Origin: a virus
Strand: one strand, 5' to 3'
Length of the DNA: 20,501 nt
Virus record (IMG/VR): IMGVR_UViG_3300034198_015398
Span: 1-20,501 of that record
Numbering within the stretch: the first letter of the stretch is position 1; every line of letters begins with the position of its first letter. Position numbers and translations under genes: made by a program. Positions 7,567 through 14,618 of this stretch are shown piece by piece. Below the pieces are notes generated by a model. That model made no database searches and was not told the DNA's origin. It saw nothing but the letters and a program-made list of their open reading frames with translations.

Positions 7567-7589
7567 AATTAGTTGTGTTTGTTTGTTAG
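7567..7589 (-). promoter_or_regulatory. AC-rich translation leader without Shine-Dalgarno
   Basis: Sense GCTAACAAACAAACACAAC then TAATT before ATG 7566. It is the clearest late-region example of the leader type common in the early genes. Confidence 0.45.
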
Positions 7590-7597
7590 CTCTATCT

Positions 7598-9475
7598 CTA
7601 CTCAGAGAAATCAATAAACTCCATAGATCCATCTATGACACTGCGCAACTCTTTTTCTCTGTGAACCTCTTTTTTAGGTTCATTCATAGTAGCTGTTGCC
7701 CCTCCCCGCTGCCTAAGTAGGAACACCATCAAACTTAATGAATCCAAAGCATCGGGAGATTTGCTGCGCGTGCGTTTGCAAAACTCACCTTTGCTCTCCA
7801 CCCGCACCATTCCCTGTCCCTTCTGCTTATAGCGTCGCGCTGTAGCCTGACGAATCAACTCCTCGTTTCGGAACCCGGGTGCGATCTTCAGGTAGTCGAA
7901 CTCAATGTATTTCGACAACCCAAAGATCAACTCTGTGACAACTCCGTTGTACAACTCAGACGCTTTCTGCGAATCGTCACCAAGGATGTGTGTGTCCGTC
8001 GCTGCCCAACTGTAGTTCACGCCCATCACCTCCTTCCCGAACAGAGTGCAGAGCGAGTCGTGGATGCCTGCACCGTTCCCAGTCCGATCCACGCACAACC
8101 ACCCGGGCGAGATCCTCATCTCTTTGCAGAATCGCATGATCTCCTGCGTCTGCTCCAGCGTCGCACGCTTCGCAAACGGGATCTGGTTGTCGAGCTGCAA
8201 TACCGTCCGGTGCTTTTTGAACGGGATGAACTTGCCTGACTGCGGTGTCCAGCCGTCAGACAGCCCAAAACGTCCGTAACTGCACAGCACCTGATCTACC
8301 CCTTCCAAAGCCAAATCGAACGCGGCTAGAGGCACTACCGGGCCTACAAACCGCACTGTGCCAATCGCATTGTCCATCATGCTTGGGCTGATGATGCCCA
8401 TCGAGATCCCTTCCTCGGGGAACCACCCGCGAGCCATCGTCATCGCCTCTGCCGTCCTGCCTCGGCTCATGTACGACATGAAACCCTCATAAGTCTGCAA
8501 CCCCGGGAACACGATGCGCCGCTCTACGACGTTCTCGCACCGGGCTGCATCCAGCCGCAGGACGTGATAGCCCAGCTTGCTCTCCCACTCGAAATCCTCC
8601 TCGCAGTCAACGCCGCCCCAGCCGTGGATCGGCTCGCACCGCTGCGCGTAATCCGAAGTCCTGTCGCGAGGGTTGCTGGCAGCGAAAATCTTGATGTGGC
8701 CGTGGAGAGTCTTGTCCGCAGTCGAGAGGATGTTGTTCACGCCTTCCCAGACGCCAACAGGAACCTCCTCCGCTTCGTCCAGAACGACGTGCGTCCGGCT
8801 CAGCCTGCCCCATTTGTGATGCGCCTGACCCGGCCGAGGTATCGGGTGGAATCCACGCAGCGTACCGTGACCGCTCTCTCCCTTTGGAATGGCGACGAGG
8901 TGAATGCCCTGCTTGCTGTCATCGGTGGTCTGAATGCTGCTCGCCTTGTCATCCTGATCGGTGAGCGGACGCACCAGCGCAGTGCGGTGGAACGTCTTGA
9001 TGTTCGCAAAGATGTTCCGCTCAGCGTGTTCACGGGTTAGCGATACCACCTTGATCGAGGTGAATGCCGGGTCGCGCCACCAGTCGAGGTAGAACCAAGC
9101 CGCAGCCCCGAATGACTTGCCCATCGCCCCGGCTCCCTGAATCAGCAGCCTGTCATGCGCGAACAGGCACCTCCAAGTGTCCCGGGAGGATAGTGGTCGC
9201 CAGTCGTAGACATCCGGCCCCCATAGCAGGGTTGCAGAAGCCTCAAACTGATCTGCGTCGAGAAGCGACTGCGTCCACTGCCTGACGATTGACTCAGCCA
9301 CCGGGATGGTGAGTTGGCTCAGGCCGGACGGTACAGAGCGCAGCACCTTGGTCAGGATGTAGTGCGCCGCGTAGAGGATGCCTGTCTCCTCGTCCCTGTC
9401 TGCCTCCCTGCGTGCCGCTGTGGCGTGTTGGAGGTACAGAGACTGCGTTGTCGTCTTGGGCGGTTTTACGGGCAT
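7598..9475 (-). CDS. terL: Terminase large subunit (packaging ATPase and nuclease)
   Basis: A 625-aa protein from ATG 9475 (MPVKPPKTTTQS), 1 nt after the stop of the preceding gene. The ATPase half has a Walker A GAGAMGKS (114-121), a Walker B VVLDEAEE (230-237) and an AASNP coupling motif (265-269). The nuclease half, of RNase H fold, shows AAFDLA with Asp387, WLCVDRTGNG with Asp463, and SPDALDSLSL with Asp575/578 as metal ligands. The length is near normal for the family, somewhat long. It drives DNA into the proheads and cuts the concatemer. Upstream are the small terminase and a PD-(D/E)XK-like protein. No frameshift or intein is seen. Confidence 0.95.
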   Translation of the reverse strand: MPVKPPKTTTQSLYLQHATAARREADRDEETGILYAAHYILTKVLRSVPSGLSQLTIPVAESIVRQWTQSLLDADQFEASATLLWGPDVYDWRPLSSRDTWRCLFAHDRLLIQGAGAMGKSFGAAAWFYLDWWRDPAFTSIKVVSLTREHAERNIFANIKTFHRTALVRPLTDQDDKASSIQTTDDSKQGIHLVAIPKGESGHGTLRGFHPIPRPGQAHHKWGRLSRTHVVLDEAEEVPVGVWEGVNNILSTADKTLHGHIKIFAASNPRDRTSDYAQRCEPIHGWGGVDCEEDFEWESKLGYHVLRLDAARCENVVERRIVFPGLQTYEGFMSYMSRGRTAEAMTMARGWFPEEGISMGIISPSMMDNAIGTVRFVGPVVPLAAFDLALEGVDQVLCSYGRFGLSDGWTPQSGKFIPFKKHRTVLQLDNQIPFAKRATLEQTQEIMRFCKEMRISPGWLCVDRTGNGAGIHDSLCTLFGKEVMGVNYSWAATDTHILGDDSQKASELYNGVVTELIFGLSKYIEFDYLKIAPGFRNEELIRQATARRYKQKGQGMVRVESKGEFCKRTRSKSPDALDSLSLMVFLLRQRGGATATMNEPKKEVHREKELRSVIDGSMEFIDFSE

Positions 9476-9476
9476 C

Positions 9477-10250
9477 CTAGGAGCGTTTAGAGGTGGGTGG
9501 ATTACTGCGTCCGAAGATGGTTTTGCGCCGGATATCCTCTGGAAGTCCTTGGACGAATATCCTGAGCCGGGCGCTGTAGTCTCCACCCAGCTCCCCGAAC
9601 ATGATGCCGACATCCCCTCCCTGAGACGCGATGTCCTTAGCGTGCTGGAGCTTCTCTTCCATCGTCTTGAGGTGAGCCGGGAATGCACTGACCCTGTCGG
9701 GACTGTAGATGGCAGGCTTAGCGGACGGGTGCGCTGCGGCTGATGCCGTTGCCGTTGCCGATGCCGTTGCCGATGCTGGGGCCGGATATCGTTCAGGGGC
9801 GGATGATGAAACGTGCCGGAACAGCTCGACAGGGATGTGGACTACAGGCTCCTCGTCCTGATTGTCGCCCCGGTCAGTCCTTCCTCCGGGTGCAATGCGA
9901 GGAGGGTTGGTCAACTTTGTCAGCTCGACCCACCTGATATCCTTCCCTGAGTCCCAGCCGTACAGCAGGATCAGCTTGCAGCCTGTACGCTCTGCCAGCG
10001 TGATAGCCTCTGCCCACTTGGCCGCGCCCAGAATGGCAGTCGGATACCTGTCCGCCGGGTTGGAGCGGATCTTAACCTCACCGAAAGCTGTGACCTCGTC
10101 CAAGCCGCCATCGCCCTCCCTGACGACTGCAAAATCGACCGGGTATCTCGGTGGCAGTTCGACCGTATCGAGGCCGTACCGGGCTGCAAACGCCGCCACA
10201 GCAGCCCTCTCGCGTTCCTTGTCCTCCGGAGTCTCGTAAATCGCCCTCAT
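9477..10250 (-). CDS. PD-(D/E)XK-like nuclease domain protein between terminase subunits
   Basis: A 257-aa protein from ATG 10250 (MRAIYETPEDKERE), with GGGAGG four nt upstream. The N-terminal domain (about 1-115) has the Asp and Glu-x-Lys pattern of PD-(D/E)XK nucleases: YPVDFAVV with Asp39 and FGEVKIRS with Glu58 and Lys60, followed by helix and strand TILGAAKWAEAI and KLILLYGWD. Residues 150-180 form an Ala/Ser/Thr/Pro linker encoded by GCCGTT/GCCGAT repeats. The C-terminal helical part (190-257) ends basic. Its start overlaps the stop of a 26-aa membrane peptide. Position suggests a packaging or DNA-processing role. It could also be a defence-evasion or host-DNA nuclease. Activity is not proven by motifs alone. 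Confidence 0.65.
   Translation of the reverse strand: MRAIYETPEDKERERAAVAAFAARYGLDTVELPPRYPVDFAVVREGDGGLDEVTAFGEVKIRSNPADRYPTAILGAAKWAEAITLAERTGCKLILLYGWDSGKDIRWVELTKLTNPPRIAPGGRTDRGDNQDEEPVVHIPVELFRHVSSSAPERYPAPASATASATATASAAAHPSAKPAIYSPDRVSAFPAHLKTMEEKLQHAKDIASQGGDVGIMFGELGGDYSARLRIFVQGLPEDIRRKTIFGRSNPPTSKRS
9743..9782 (-). repeat. Short in-frame repeat encoding an Ala/Ser/Thr linker
   Basis: GCCGTT and GCCGAT hexamers repeat on the plus strand and give ASATASATATASA in the protein. Phase is kept, so this is a flexible linker rather than a DNA-level element. Confidence 0.7.
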
Positions 10251-10327
10251 ACGTCCTCCCGGTTGCTCAGAACGACTGCAATCAGGACGACTGCAATCAG
10301 CCATCCTATGGTAAGTACCGTGTTCAT
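10247..10327 (-). CDS. 26-aa single-pass membrane peptide
   Basis: From ATG 10327 the frame reads MNTVLTIGWLIAVVLIAVVL then SNREDV and stops. It has one hydrophobic helix of about 19 residues and a short charged C-terminus. The stop overlaps the next ATG in ATGA, a sign of coupled translation. The helix is coded by an imperfect tandem repeat (CTGATTGCAGTCGT). An in-frame ATG at 10348 would add MHRKHRK, a positive N-terminus, and the true start may be that one. It might act as a membrane anchor or holin-like peptide, but nothing identifies it. It is short, so chance cannot be excluded, though the overlap and composition favour a gene. Confidence 0.5.
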   Translation of the reverse strand: MNTVLTIGWLIAVVLIAVVLSNREDV

Positions 10328-10429
10328 TTTCCTGTGTTTTCTGTGCATTGCATAAGTCTCTCTGTATCAGTCACTTACACCATAACATCGCACAATACAC
10401 GTCATATTAAGTGCGTATGATCCTTGTTG

Positions 10430-11041
10430 TCACCACCCTTGCTCTTTAGAGTTCCATCCCTCTGTATCGCTCTCCTGTACAGCGTCTCCTGTTGCTGTCT
10501 GTTGTTCAACAGGTTCGTCAATGACTCCCTTTAAATCAGCCAGTTGTGGCCCCTTGCGGTCGATTTGAGCGGACTCGTATGTCGAGAGATCCACCAACTC
10601 AGCCTCAAGCGTGGGCGGCAACGCCTTGTCCCGCTGAATCGTGCCAAAGTCCAGCTTGAGCGTCGGCCCAACCTCCAACTGAACCTGTTCAGGCGCGAAC
10701 TCCCCGGCGATCTGGGCGTCCATCTCAAGCGCGGCAAGCCTATCAAAGGTGGCTTCCAGCTTCCCCCCGGGTCTTCTCGTAACCTTTGTCGGGATCTCGC
10801 CCCTTGCCATCCTCCGAAGCAGGTCACGCTTCTCTCCAATGAGCATCGCAAACTGCTGGTCCACGATCTCACGCAGCTCAGCTACCCTTTGCCGGACATC
10901 CATCCTCGCATACCACTTGCAACCTCCGGTTTTCGCTGACTGCGTATCCGGGTTGCAGGCTTTGAAAGCGTCGGCTTGCGTCATGCCCTGAGAAATGAGT
11001 CGGGCGAAGCGTTCGTGGAGAGTGTTTTTGAGCGATGGCAT
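10430..11041 (-). CDS. terS: Terminase small subunit (DNA recognition for packaging)
   Basis: A 203-aa protein from ATG 11041. The N-terminal part, LHERFARLISQGMTQADAFKACNP (8-31), followed by GCKWYARMDVRQRVAELREIV, is the helix-turn-helix and helical pattern typical of phage small terminases, which bind the packaging site. A central helix, EKRDLLRRMARGEIPT, follows, with an acidic, disordered C-terminus (about 165-203) expected to contact the large subunit or portal. An in-frame stop lies shortly upstream, so the start is fixed. No Shine-Dalgarno is near it. About 1 kb separates it from the large terminase, filled by the membrane peptide and nuclease-like genes. Confidence 0.82.
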   Translation of the reverse strand: MPSLKNTLHERFARLISQGMTQADAFKACNPDTQSAKTGGCKWYARMDVRQRVAELREIVDQQFAMLIGEKRDLLRRMARGEIPTKVTRRPGGKLEATFDRLAALEMDAQIAGEFAPEQVQLEVGPTLKLDFGTIQRDKALPPTLEAELVDLSTYESAQIDRKGPQLADLKGVIDEPVEQQTATGDAVQESDTEGWNSKEQGW

Positions 11042-11443
11042 AGCGGAATCGGCGTTGGATCAGTGCTGCGCGGAAAGGGTCGGCTTCCTCCTCCTCTGAG
11101 CTTGTCTACCCCCTGTTTTCCATTAACAAACCTATTAATTTGATGTATAACAGCATTTGAGGCTTGACGTGTTGACTGAAAACCCCCTTCTTTAAGAAAT
11201 TAACCCCGTTATTGAGGAACTTACTAAGTGGAGAAGTGGAGTCAGTGGTTGATTTGCTTAGGTTATTAAGCGGGTTGCAGATTTGAATAATGCTTAAGGG
11301 ATGGTTGCCGTGGGAGATTAAAGGCAGGTTGCAGGTGATTTTTGGTCTTGAGTGAATGCTGTGTTTTGGGCGTTTTGCTTGGAGGTTTCGGAGTGGTAAG
11401 TTTGATGTGATACGACGCTGTAATAATGGAAATCCGTCAACGG
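11042..11443 (-). promoter_or_regulatory. C/A-rich untranslated junction between early and packaging genes
   Basis: About 400 nt with no gene I accept. The sense strand from about 11440 to 11190 is rich in C and A and poor in G, like a Rho utilisation region. TTTCTTAAAGAA forms a small palindrome near 11193-11204. An extended -10 like element, TGTTATACA (sense), lies at 11144-11152, but no good -35 is seen. GGAGGAGGAAG at about 11090-11100 is too far from the small terminase start to be its ribosome site. A transcription switch is inferred from position and composition. Confidence 0.35.
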
Positions 11444-11716
11444 TTATTTGGTGGAGTGGCATTTCTTGAGTTGGTATCTAAGCCGTGAGTTCTCTTTGCG
11501 AACTTTATCAAGTTCCAGTTTAATGCCGTTGGCGTAGTGAGTTATCGCCCACATACGCTCCTTGGTCATGCTCAACTCCGCTGCCGCTTGGTTCATAAGT
11601 GCATCTGTTTCGCACTCATCCACACGCGACATCTCCCCGCAATCTCCCGACCATCGTTTTTGGGATTGTACACACCCATTACGGAGGTTTTGGATAAGTT
11701 CATCTATGTAGCTCAT
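11444..11716 (-). CDS. Small coiled-coil hypothetical protein
   Basis: A 90-aa protein from ATG 11716 (MSYIDELIQNLRNG), with AAGGA six nt upstream and a 4-nt ATGA overlap with the preceding gene. The C-terminal third, NGIKLELDKVRKENSRLRYQ, has heptad-like Leu spacing and a basic end, suggesting a coiled coil. Four cysteines are scattered, without a clear zinc pattern. It is the last gene before the C/A-rich junction, so a regulatory role in the early-late switch is conceivable, but nothing in the sequence shows this. Confidence 0.78.
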   Translation of the reverse strand: MSYIDELIQNLRNGCVQSQKRWSGDCGEMSRVDECETDALMNQAAAELSMTKERMWAITHYANGIKLELDKVRKENSRLRYQLKKCHSTK

Positions 11717-11877
11717 TCCCGGTCCTTCGTGACGGCTTCTAGCTCGGCGCGGAGTTGTGCGTAAACCTCGAACTTCACCCAATCGCCTTCCGGGTCTTCT
11801 ATCATCAAGCCATTAGCCCAATTCTCTCCGCCTTCGCAATCGCTTCTGTATCGTTGTACTCGTAGCGCGTCGCTCAT
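11713..11877 (-). CDS. 54-aa hypothetical protein
   Basis: The frame from ATG 11877 reads MSDALRVQRYRSDCEGGENW and continues through DPEGDWVKFEVYAQLRAELEAVTKDRE. It overlaps the stop before it (ATGA) and the start after it (ATGA), so it is part of a coupled chain. The pattern of MSDALRVQRY, then GDWVKFE and a Tyr/Leu-rich helix, is one I associate with small early proteins of tailed phages. Function is unknown. The preceding sense sequence is AC-rich (CAAACAAACAGAACAATT). Confidence 0.78.
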   Translation of the reverse strand: MSDALRVQRYRSDCEGGENWANGLMIEDPEGDWVKFEVYAQLRAELEAVTKDRE

Positions 11878-12137
11878 AATTGTTCTGTTTGTTTGAATTC
11901 ATTCATCTCTACCATCCAGTACGTCAATGCAGTTCGCATTCCGATAGTGTGCGGATCGTGCGGAATCCTGAAGTCGGCCAGCACCTCTTTGATCCACCGT
12001 TCCCAGTCCTCATCGCTGCGTTTGTAATAATCCCTCTCTCGCTCCAGTTTGCGGGCAAACTCGGAAGCAACCCAGTACTCACACTGTGCGTCATAATCAA
12101 ATGATGCTTCGTCTGCTTCAGGCGTGTCTGCGCTCAT
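11874..12137 (-). CDS. Acidic small hypothetical protein
   Basis: An 87-aa protein from ATG 12137 (MSADTPEADEASFDYD). GGGAGG sits 4 nt before the start, and the ATG overlaps the previous stop. The first 25 residues are acidic. Then ASEFARKLERERDYYKRSDEDWERW suggests an amphipathic, charged helix. There is no cysteine pair and no membrane segment. I do not recognise a family. It belongs to the chain of overlapping small genes between the resolvase and the junction. Confidence 0.78.
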   Translation of the reverse strand: MSADTPEADEASFDYDAQCEYWVASEFARKLERERDYYKRSDEDWERWIKEVLADFRIPHDPHTIGMRTALTYWMVEMNEFKQTEQL

Positions 12138-12481
12138 TCCGCCTCCCTTGGACAGTAATCAACCGCTTCAATCAATGCCATCGCACGCTGTCTTGCGGTG
12201 GCTTGCCATAGGTATTTTGTGCAAATAGTCGCATCCCACATTCTCTGGTTCATCCAAAACAGTTGTCCTCCAGATAGGTGCGTTTCTGCTTGAGCGATTG
12301 CGTTGAGATCCTCGCAGTAATTTGGTGGATCATTATGCTCTAACCCGGATGGAGACAACCATATCTCCCAGCAAAAACCTGCTGGTTTTTCTGTCAGCAA
12401 CCGCGAGGTGTAGTTTCCCCAACCTATGAGTTTCCATCCTATAAACTTCGCAATCACCGCATTGATGTCCTCGTCGCTCAT
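12134..12481 (-). CDS. Phage ABA-sandwich-like protein, full-length copy
   Basis: A 115-aa protein from ATG 12481 (MSDEDINAVIAKFIGWK), with GGGAGG 7 nt before the start. The opening MSDEDIN...A...GWK, the middle PPNYCEDLNAIAQAE and the later TARQRAMALIEAVDYC follow the layout I know from phage ABA-sandwich-domain proteins. Those are frequent in phage early regions and have no established function. Its start overlaps the previous stop by 4 nt. The gene just upstream starts with nearly the same motif and looks like a shortened paralogue. The upstream ATG at 12502 is less likely because it lies before the Shine-Dalgarno. Confidence 0.7.
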   Translation of the reverse strand: MSDEDINAVIAKFIGWKLIGWGNYTSRLLTEKPAGFCWEIWLSPSGLEHNDPPNYCEDLNAIAQAETHLSGGQLFWMNQRMWDATICTKYLWQATARQRAMALIEAVDYCPREAE

Positions 12482-12705
12482 TCCGATTCCTCCCATTTGC
12501 ATAGCGTCCTAAAAAAAGTGCGGTTGCGTGAATATTTATAGCGAGCGTAAACGCAAATAACGCAAATGTTCTCTTTTGCTTTTCTGTCAATATAAAAAGG
12601 AGATACCCACAATCTCGAATAGTACCCCATCTCCTCGTCCTGCTTTTCCAATATTTTCCACCGACACACCTCCGCAATCGCCTTGTTGATTTCCTCGTCA
12701 GACAT
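12478..12705 (-). CDS. Shortened ABA-sandwich-like paralogue
   Basis: A 75-aa protein from ATG 12705 (MSDEEINKAIAEVCRWK), with GGGAGG 6 nt before the start. The first 17 residues match the opening of the downstream gene, and the end, FFRTLCKWEESE, matches the usual close of the family (FLRTxGKWEE, from memory). The middle, including the expected NYC-DLNA segment, is missing or replaced by YIDRKAKENICVICVYARYKY. A T7 run in the sense strand lies near the end. It may be an internally deleted copy or a divergent, still folded protein. Confidence 0.6.
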   Translation of the reverse strand: MSDEEINKAIAEVCRWKILEKQDEEMGYYSRLWVSPFYIDRKAKENICVICVYARYKYSRNRTFFRTLCKWEESE

Positions 12706-13285
12706 TGAAAACCTCCCGTCCTTCGGCCAACTCAAGGTCCATAATGCCATTTAAAGCGTCCCTAACGCCCGATACGACGTACCCAGTGCTTTCCCGGTTG
12801 ATTGATGCATTTTTGAGCTTCAAAGCAGCCTCGCGCCATTTGTCGCGTTCCTCGACCAACCGCAGCGCAGCAGCGATGAGTCCCTCCCATTTCCTTGGCT
12901 TAATCGCAGCACATAGGTCTCTGCTTTTCTCGTTGTACTCAGCGACTTGCTTTTCAGCGTTTGCAAGCCTCTCCCGCAGCACGTCGACCATCCCCTCGCC
13001 ACTGGCTCGATCCAGCATTTTATTCGCGTAAGCCCACGCATTCCGGGCGATTTTTTCTTCGTCGGCACTGAACATCTCCGGATCTGAGATCAGAGCCTGC
13101 ATCGCTAACCCGGCATACCAATCTTTCAGAGTGATTCCCTGAACCTGATTTAATTTTAGTTCATACATATTTGTTAATGTTTGCTTGAATGCCTGAATCC
13201 CCCCTTGGTGGGCTCCGGAGAGAAATGTGGTCGCTTGCTCAGTGCTAAGATTCTTGACTGCTTCGTATATTTCTTCCGTCGTCAC
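12698..13285 (-). CDS. Hypothetical protein with helical C-terminal half
   Basis: A 195-aa protein from GTG 13285 (TTEEIYEAVKNLS after the start), with GGGAGG 5 nt upstream and a GTGA overlap with the resolvase stop. Residues about 36-65, ELKLNQVQGITLKDWYAGLAMQ, resemble a segment common in phage hypothetical proteins. Residues 95-160, RERLANAEKQVAEYNEKSRD and ALRLVEERDKWREAALKLKN, are strongly helical and probably a coiled coil. No enzyme motif is seen. The end overlaps the next start by 8 nt. Confidence 0.8.
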   Translation of the reverse strand: MTTEEIYEAVKNLSTEQATTFLSGAHQGGIQAFKQTLTNMYELKLNQVQGITLKDWYAGLAMQALISDPEMFSADEEKIARNAWAYANKMLDRASGEGMVDVLRERLANAEKQVAEYNEKSRDLCAAIKPRKWEGLIAAALRLVEERDKWREAALKLKNASINRESTGYVVSGVRDALNGIMDLELAEGREVFNV

Positions 13286-13728
13286 TTCGACCTCCCGTCG
13301 TAAACGGTCACAGCAATCGCAAGCGCAGCCCACAGGTGGCTTTTGATTCCGTACATCTTGCCCGGGTTCTTCTTCGTTCCAACGGCTCCAAAGCGATCAA
13401 TCAACGCCTGCCGGATGTTTGCGTCCTTGGCTTTTGGAGAATGACAGAGATGCAGCTTAACATCCTTGCGATACACAAGCTCCGCATCTCCGATAGCCTC
13501 TATGAACCTTCCGATCCACACACAGGTCTCAAAAACCTCGCGACCAACCGCCATACCGTAGCTGGCAATCATCTCGATTGCAAAGTGGTGCAGGTCAGGG
13601 TCGATGACGCTTAAAACCTCTTTCAATTCCTCATTCTTGAAGTGACCGCACTCAACTACATCAACACCGTCCCAGACGACGTATGCGGATTCTGTTGGTC
13701 CGGGGTCAATGGCACACACCCGCTTCAC
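13282..13728 (-). CDS. RuvC-like Holliday junction resolvase
   Basis: A 148-aa protein from GTG 13728 (start, then KRVCAIDPGPTESAY), with AAGGAGG 4 nt upstream and a GTGA overlap with the MazG-like gene. The RNase H-type fold is seen as Asp8 in AIDPG, Glu52 in FAIEMIASYG, Asp102 in KAKDANIRQAL, and His131 in SHLWAALAIAV where many relatives have Asp. GAVGTKKNPGKMYG is a feature of the phage branch. Phage enzymes of this type trim branched DNA before packaging. His at the final site also occurs in some cellular RuvC proteins, so activity is plausible. Confidence 0.82.
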   Translation of the reverse strand: MKRVCAIDPGPTESAYVVWDGVDVVECGHFKNEELKEVLSVIDPDLHHFAIEMIASYGMAVGREVFETCVWIGRFIEAIGDAELVYRKDVKLHLCHSPKAKDANIRQALIDRFGAVGTKKNPGKMYGIKSHLWAALAIAVTVYDGRSK

Positions 13729-14042
13729 GCTTCCTCCTTAACGAAGCAGCCATTCGGAAGCAGTGTTCCTTTGCGATCCTTGATTTGATCCCAAGCACCG
13801 GATAGGCACTCGTTCAGCGACGTATTTTCCAACGCGCAGAAGTTGATGAGACAGACGATGACGTCCCCAACAGCATCCAGCATCTCCGGCCTTTGCCGTT
13901 TATTGATGGCATCGGCCAATTCGCCCATCTCGCTAACCGCTTTCAGAAACTGAGCTTCTGAAGTCGCATTCGGAATGATCTTCCGGGCTTCAGCCCATCC
14001 GATCACAAGTTTCTCCAATTCATCCAATGTGTTTGTATTCAT
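13725..14042 (-). CDS. MazG-like nucleotide pyrophosphohydrolase
   Basis: A 105-aa protein from the second of two in-frame ATGs (14042, MNTNTLDELEKLVIGWAEAR). The first, at 14069, would add MNTNNTQNK, but the stretch between the two matches the AC-rich leaders seen elsewhere. The MazG-type helices show SEMGELADAINKR (Glu38, Glu41) and DAVGDVIVCLI (Asp56, Asp60), then LNECLSGAWDQIKDRKG. Such enzymes split nucleoside triphosphates into monophosphate and pyrophosphate. In phages they may alter nucleotide pools or alarmone levels. It starts the coupled small-gene chain. Confidence 0.88.
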   Translation of the reverse strand: MNTNTLDELEKLVIGWAEARKIIPNATSEAQFLKAVSEMGELADAINKRQRPEMLDAVGDVIVCLINFCALENTSLNECLSGAWDQIKDRKGTLLPNGCFVKEEA

Positions 14043-14068
14043 TTTGTTTTGTGTGTTGTTTGTGTTCA
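14043..14068 (-). promoter_or_regulatory. AC-rich leader of the MazG-like gene
   Basis: Sense AACACAAACAACACACAAAA just before ATG 14042, with no G and no Shine-Dalgarno. Confidence 0.45.
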
Positions 14069-14380
14069 TCAGTCTTCAGAATCTAATTCTTGGTTGTACG
14101 CTAGAATATAGTACTTTCGCACGTCTCCAGAGTAGCCGTGTTGGTCAGCGTGCCATTCAGCTCCACGAGATCCTCCCGGGCTTAGCTTTGCTCTCTGCGA
14201 GTCGAGTATTGCTTGGTCCTCCGCTGAGTTGCACTGCCTCTCCAACTCATCCGCAGCCTTGTCTGCATCCCACTGCTCGCAGGACTTGCAGATACCGCAA
14301 TCCCCGTACTCGCAACACTCAGCCTGCGGTCTGTCAACATCTGCGAATCCATCGAAATAATAAAGCGGTAGGTATCTCAT
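14069..14380 (-). CDS. Cysteine-rich small hypothetical protein
   Basis: A 103-aa protein from ATG 14380 (MRYLPLYYFDGFADVD). Residues 22-34 hold CCEYGDCGICKSC, five cysteines in 13 residues, probably a zinc site. A helical segment with acidic and Gln residues follows, then GGSRGAEWHADQHGYSGD. The family is not recognised. The start overlaps the previous stop in ATATGA, and an AC-rich tract lies before it, inside the upstream gene. It ends 27 nt before the MazG-like start. Confidence 0.75.
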   Translation of the reverse strand: MRYLPLYYFDGFADVDRPQAECCEYGDCGICKSCEQWDADKAADELERQCNSAEDQAILDSQRAKLSPGGSRGAEWHADQHGYSGDVRKYYILAYNQELDSED

Positions 14381-14616
14381 ATGTCTGTGTGTGTATCTGT
14401 TTCCTGAATCTCATCAAATGTACGCATCTCCTCCTCAAACTCAAGTTGATTCAATCTGCGAATGCGCCCGATTGCACGATTCATCTCATGCATCTTGTGA
14501 CTGGATCGGATCACATCCCTGAAACTGTATTCAATGCCGCGCCCCCGAAGCCAACGCGAGCAGGCTTCCGAAACGATATAACTGTTACGCAAAAGTTTTG
14601 GGTCTTGTTCGTACAT
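14377..14616 (-). CDS. Small basic hypothetical protein ending in TDTHTDI
   Basis: A 79-aa protein from ATG 14616 (MYEQDPKLLRNSYIV), 2 nt after the helicase-loader stop, with GAGG six nt before the ATG. The centre, WLRGRGIEYSFRDVIRSS, and AIGRIRRLNQLEFEEEM suggest a helical, basic protein, maybe DNA-binding. The last residues, TDTHTDI, are encoded by the AC-rich tract that serves as leader for the next gene. Function unknown. Confidence 0.72.
   Translation of the reverse strand: MYEQDPKLLRNSYIVSEACSRWLRGRGIEYSFRDVIRSSHKMHEMNRAIGRIRRLNQLEFEEEMRTFDEIQETDTHTDI
14381..14402 (-). promoter_or_regulatory. AC-rich leader within the end of an upstream gene
   Basis: Sense ACAGATACACACACAGACAT, then ATG 14380. 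The tract also codes for the last residues of the 79-aa protein. Confidence 0.45.
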
Positions 14617-14618
14617 AA

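Noticed and set aside
11106-11462. 118-aa minus-strand open frame in the junction
   Set aside because: It overlaps the previous gene, has almost no acidic residues, no domain pattern and no ribosome site. Its composition follows the C/A-rich DNA.
12508-12514. T7 run (sense) as a terminator or frameshift site
   Set aside because: There is no stem before it, and the other frames do not give a better protein. The closing KWEESE supports the current frame.
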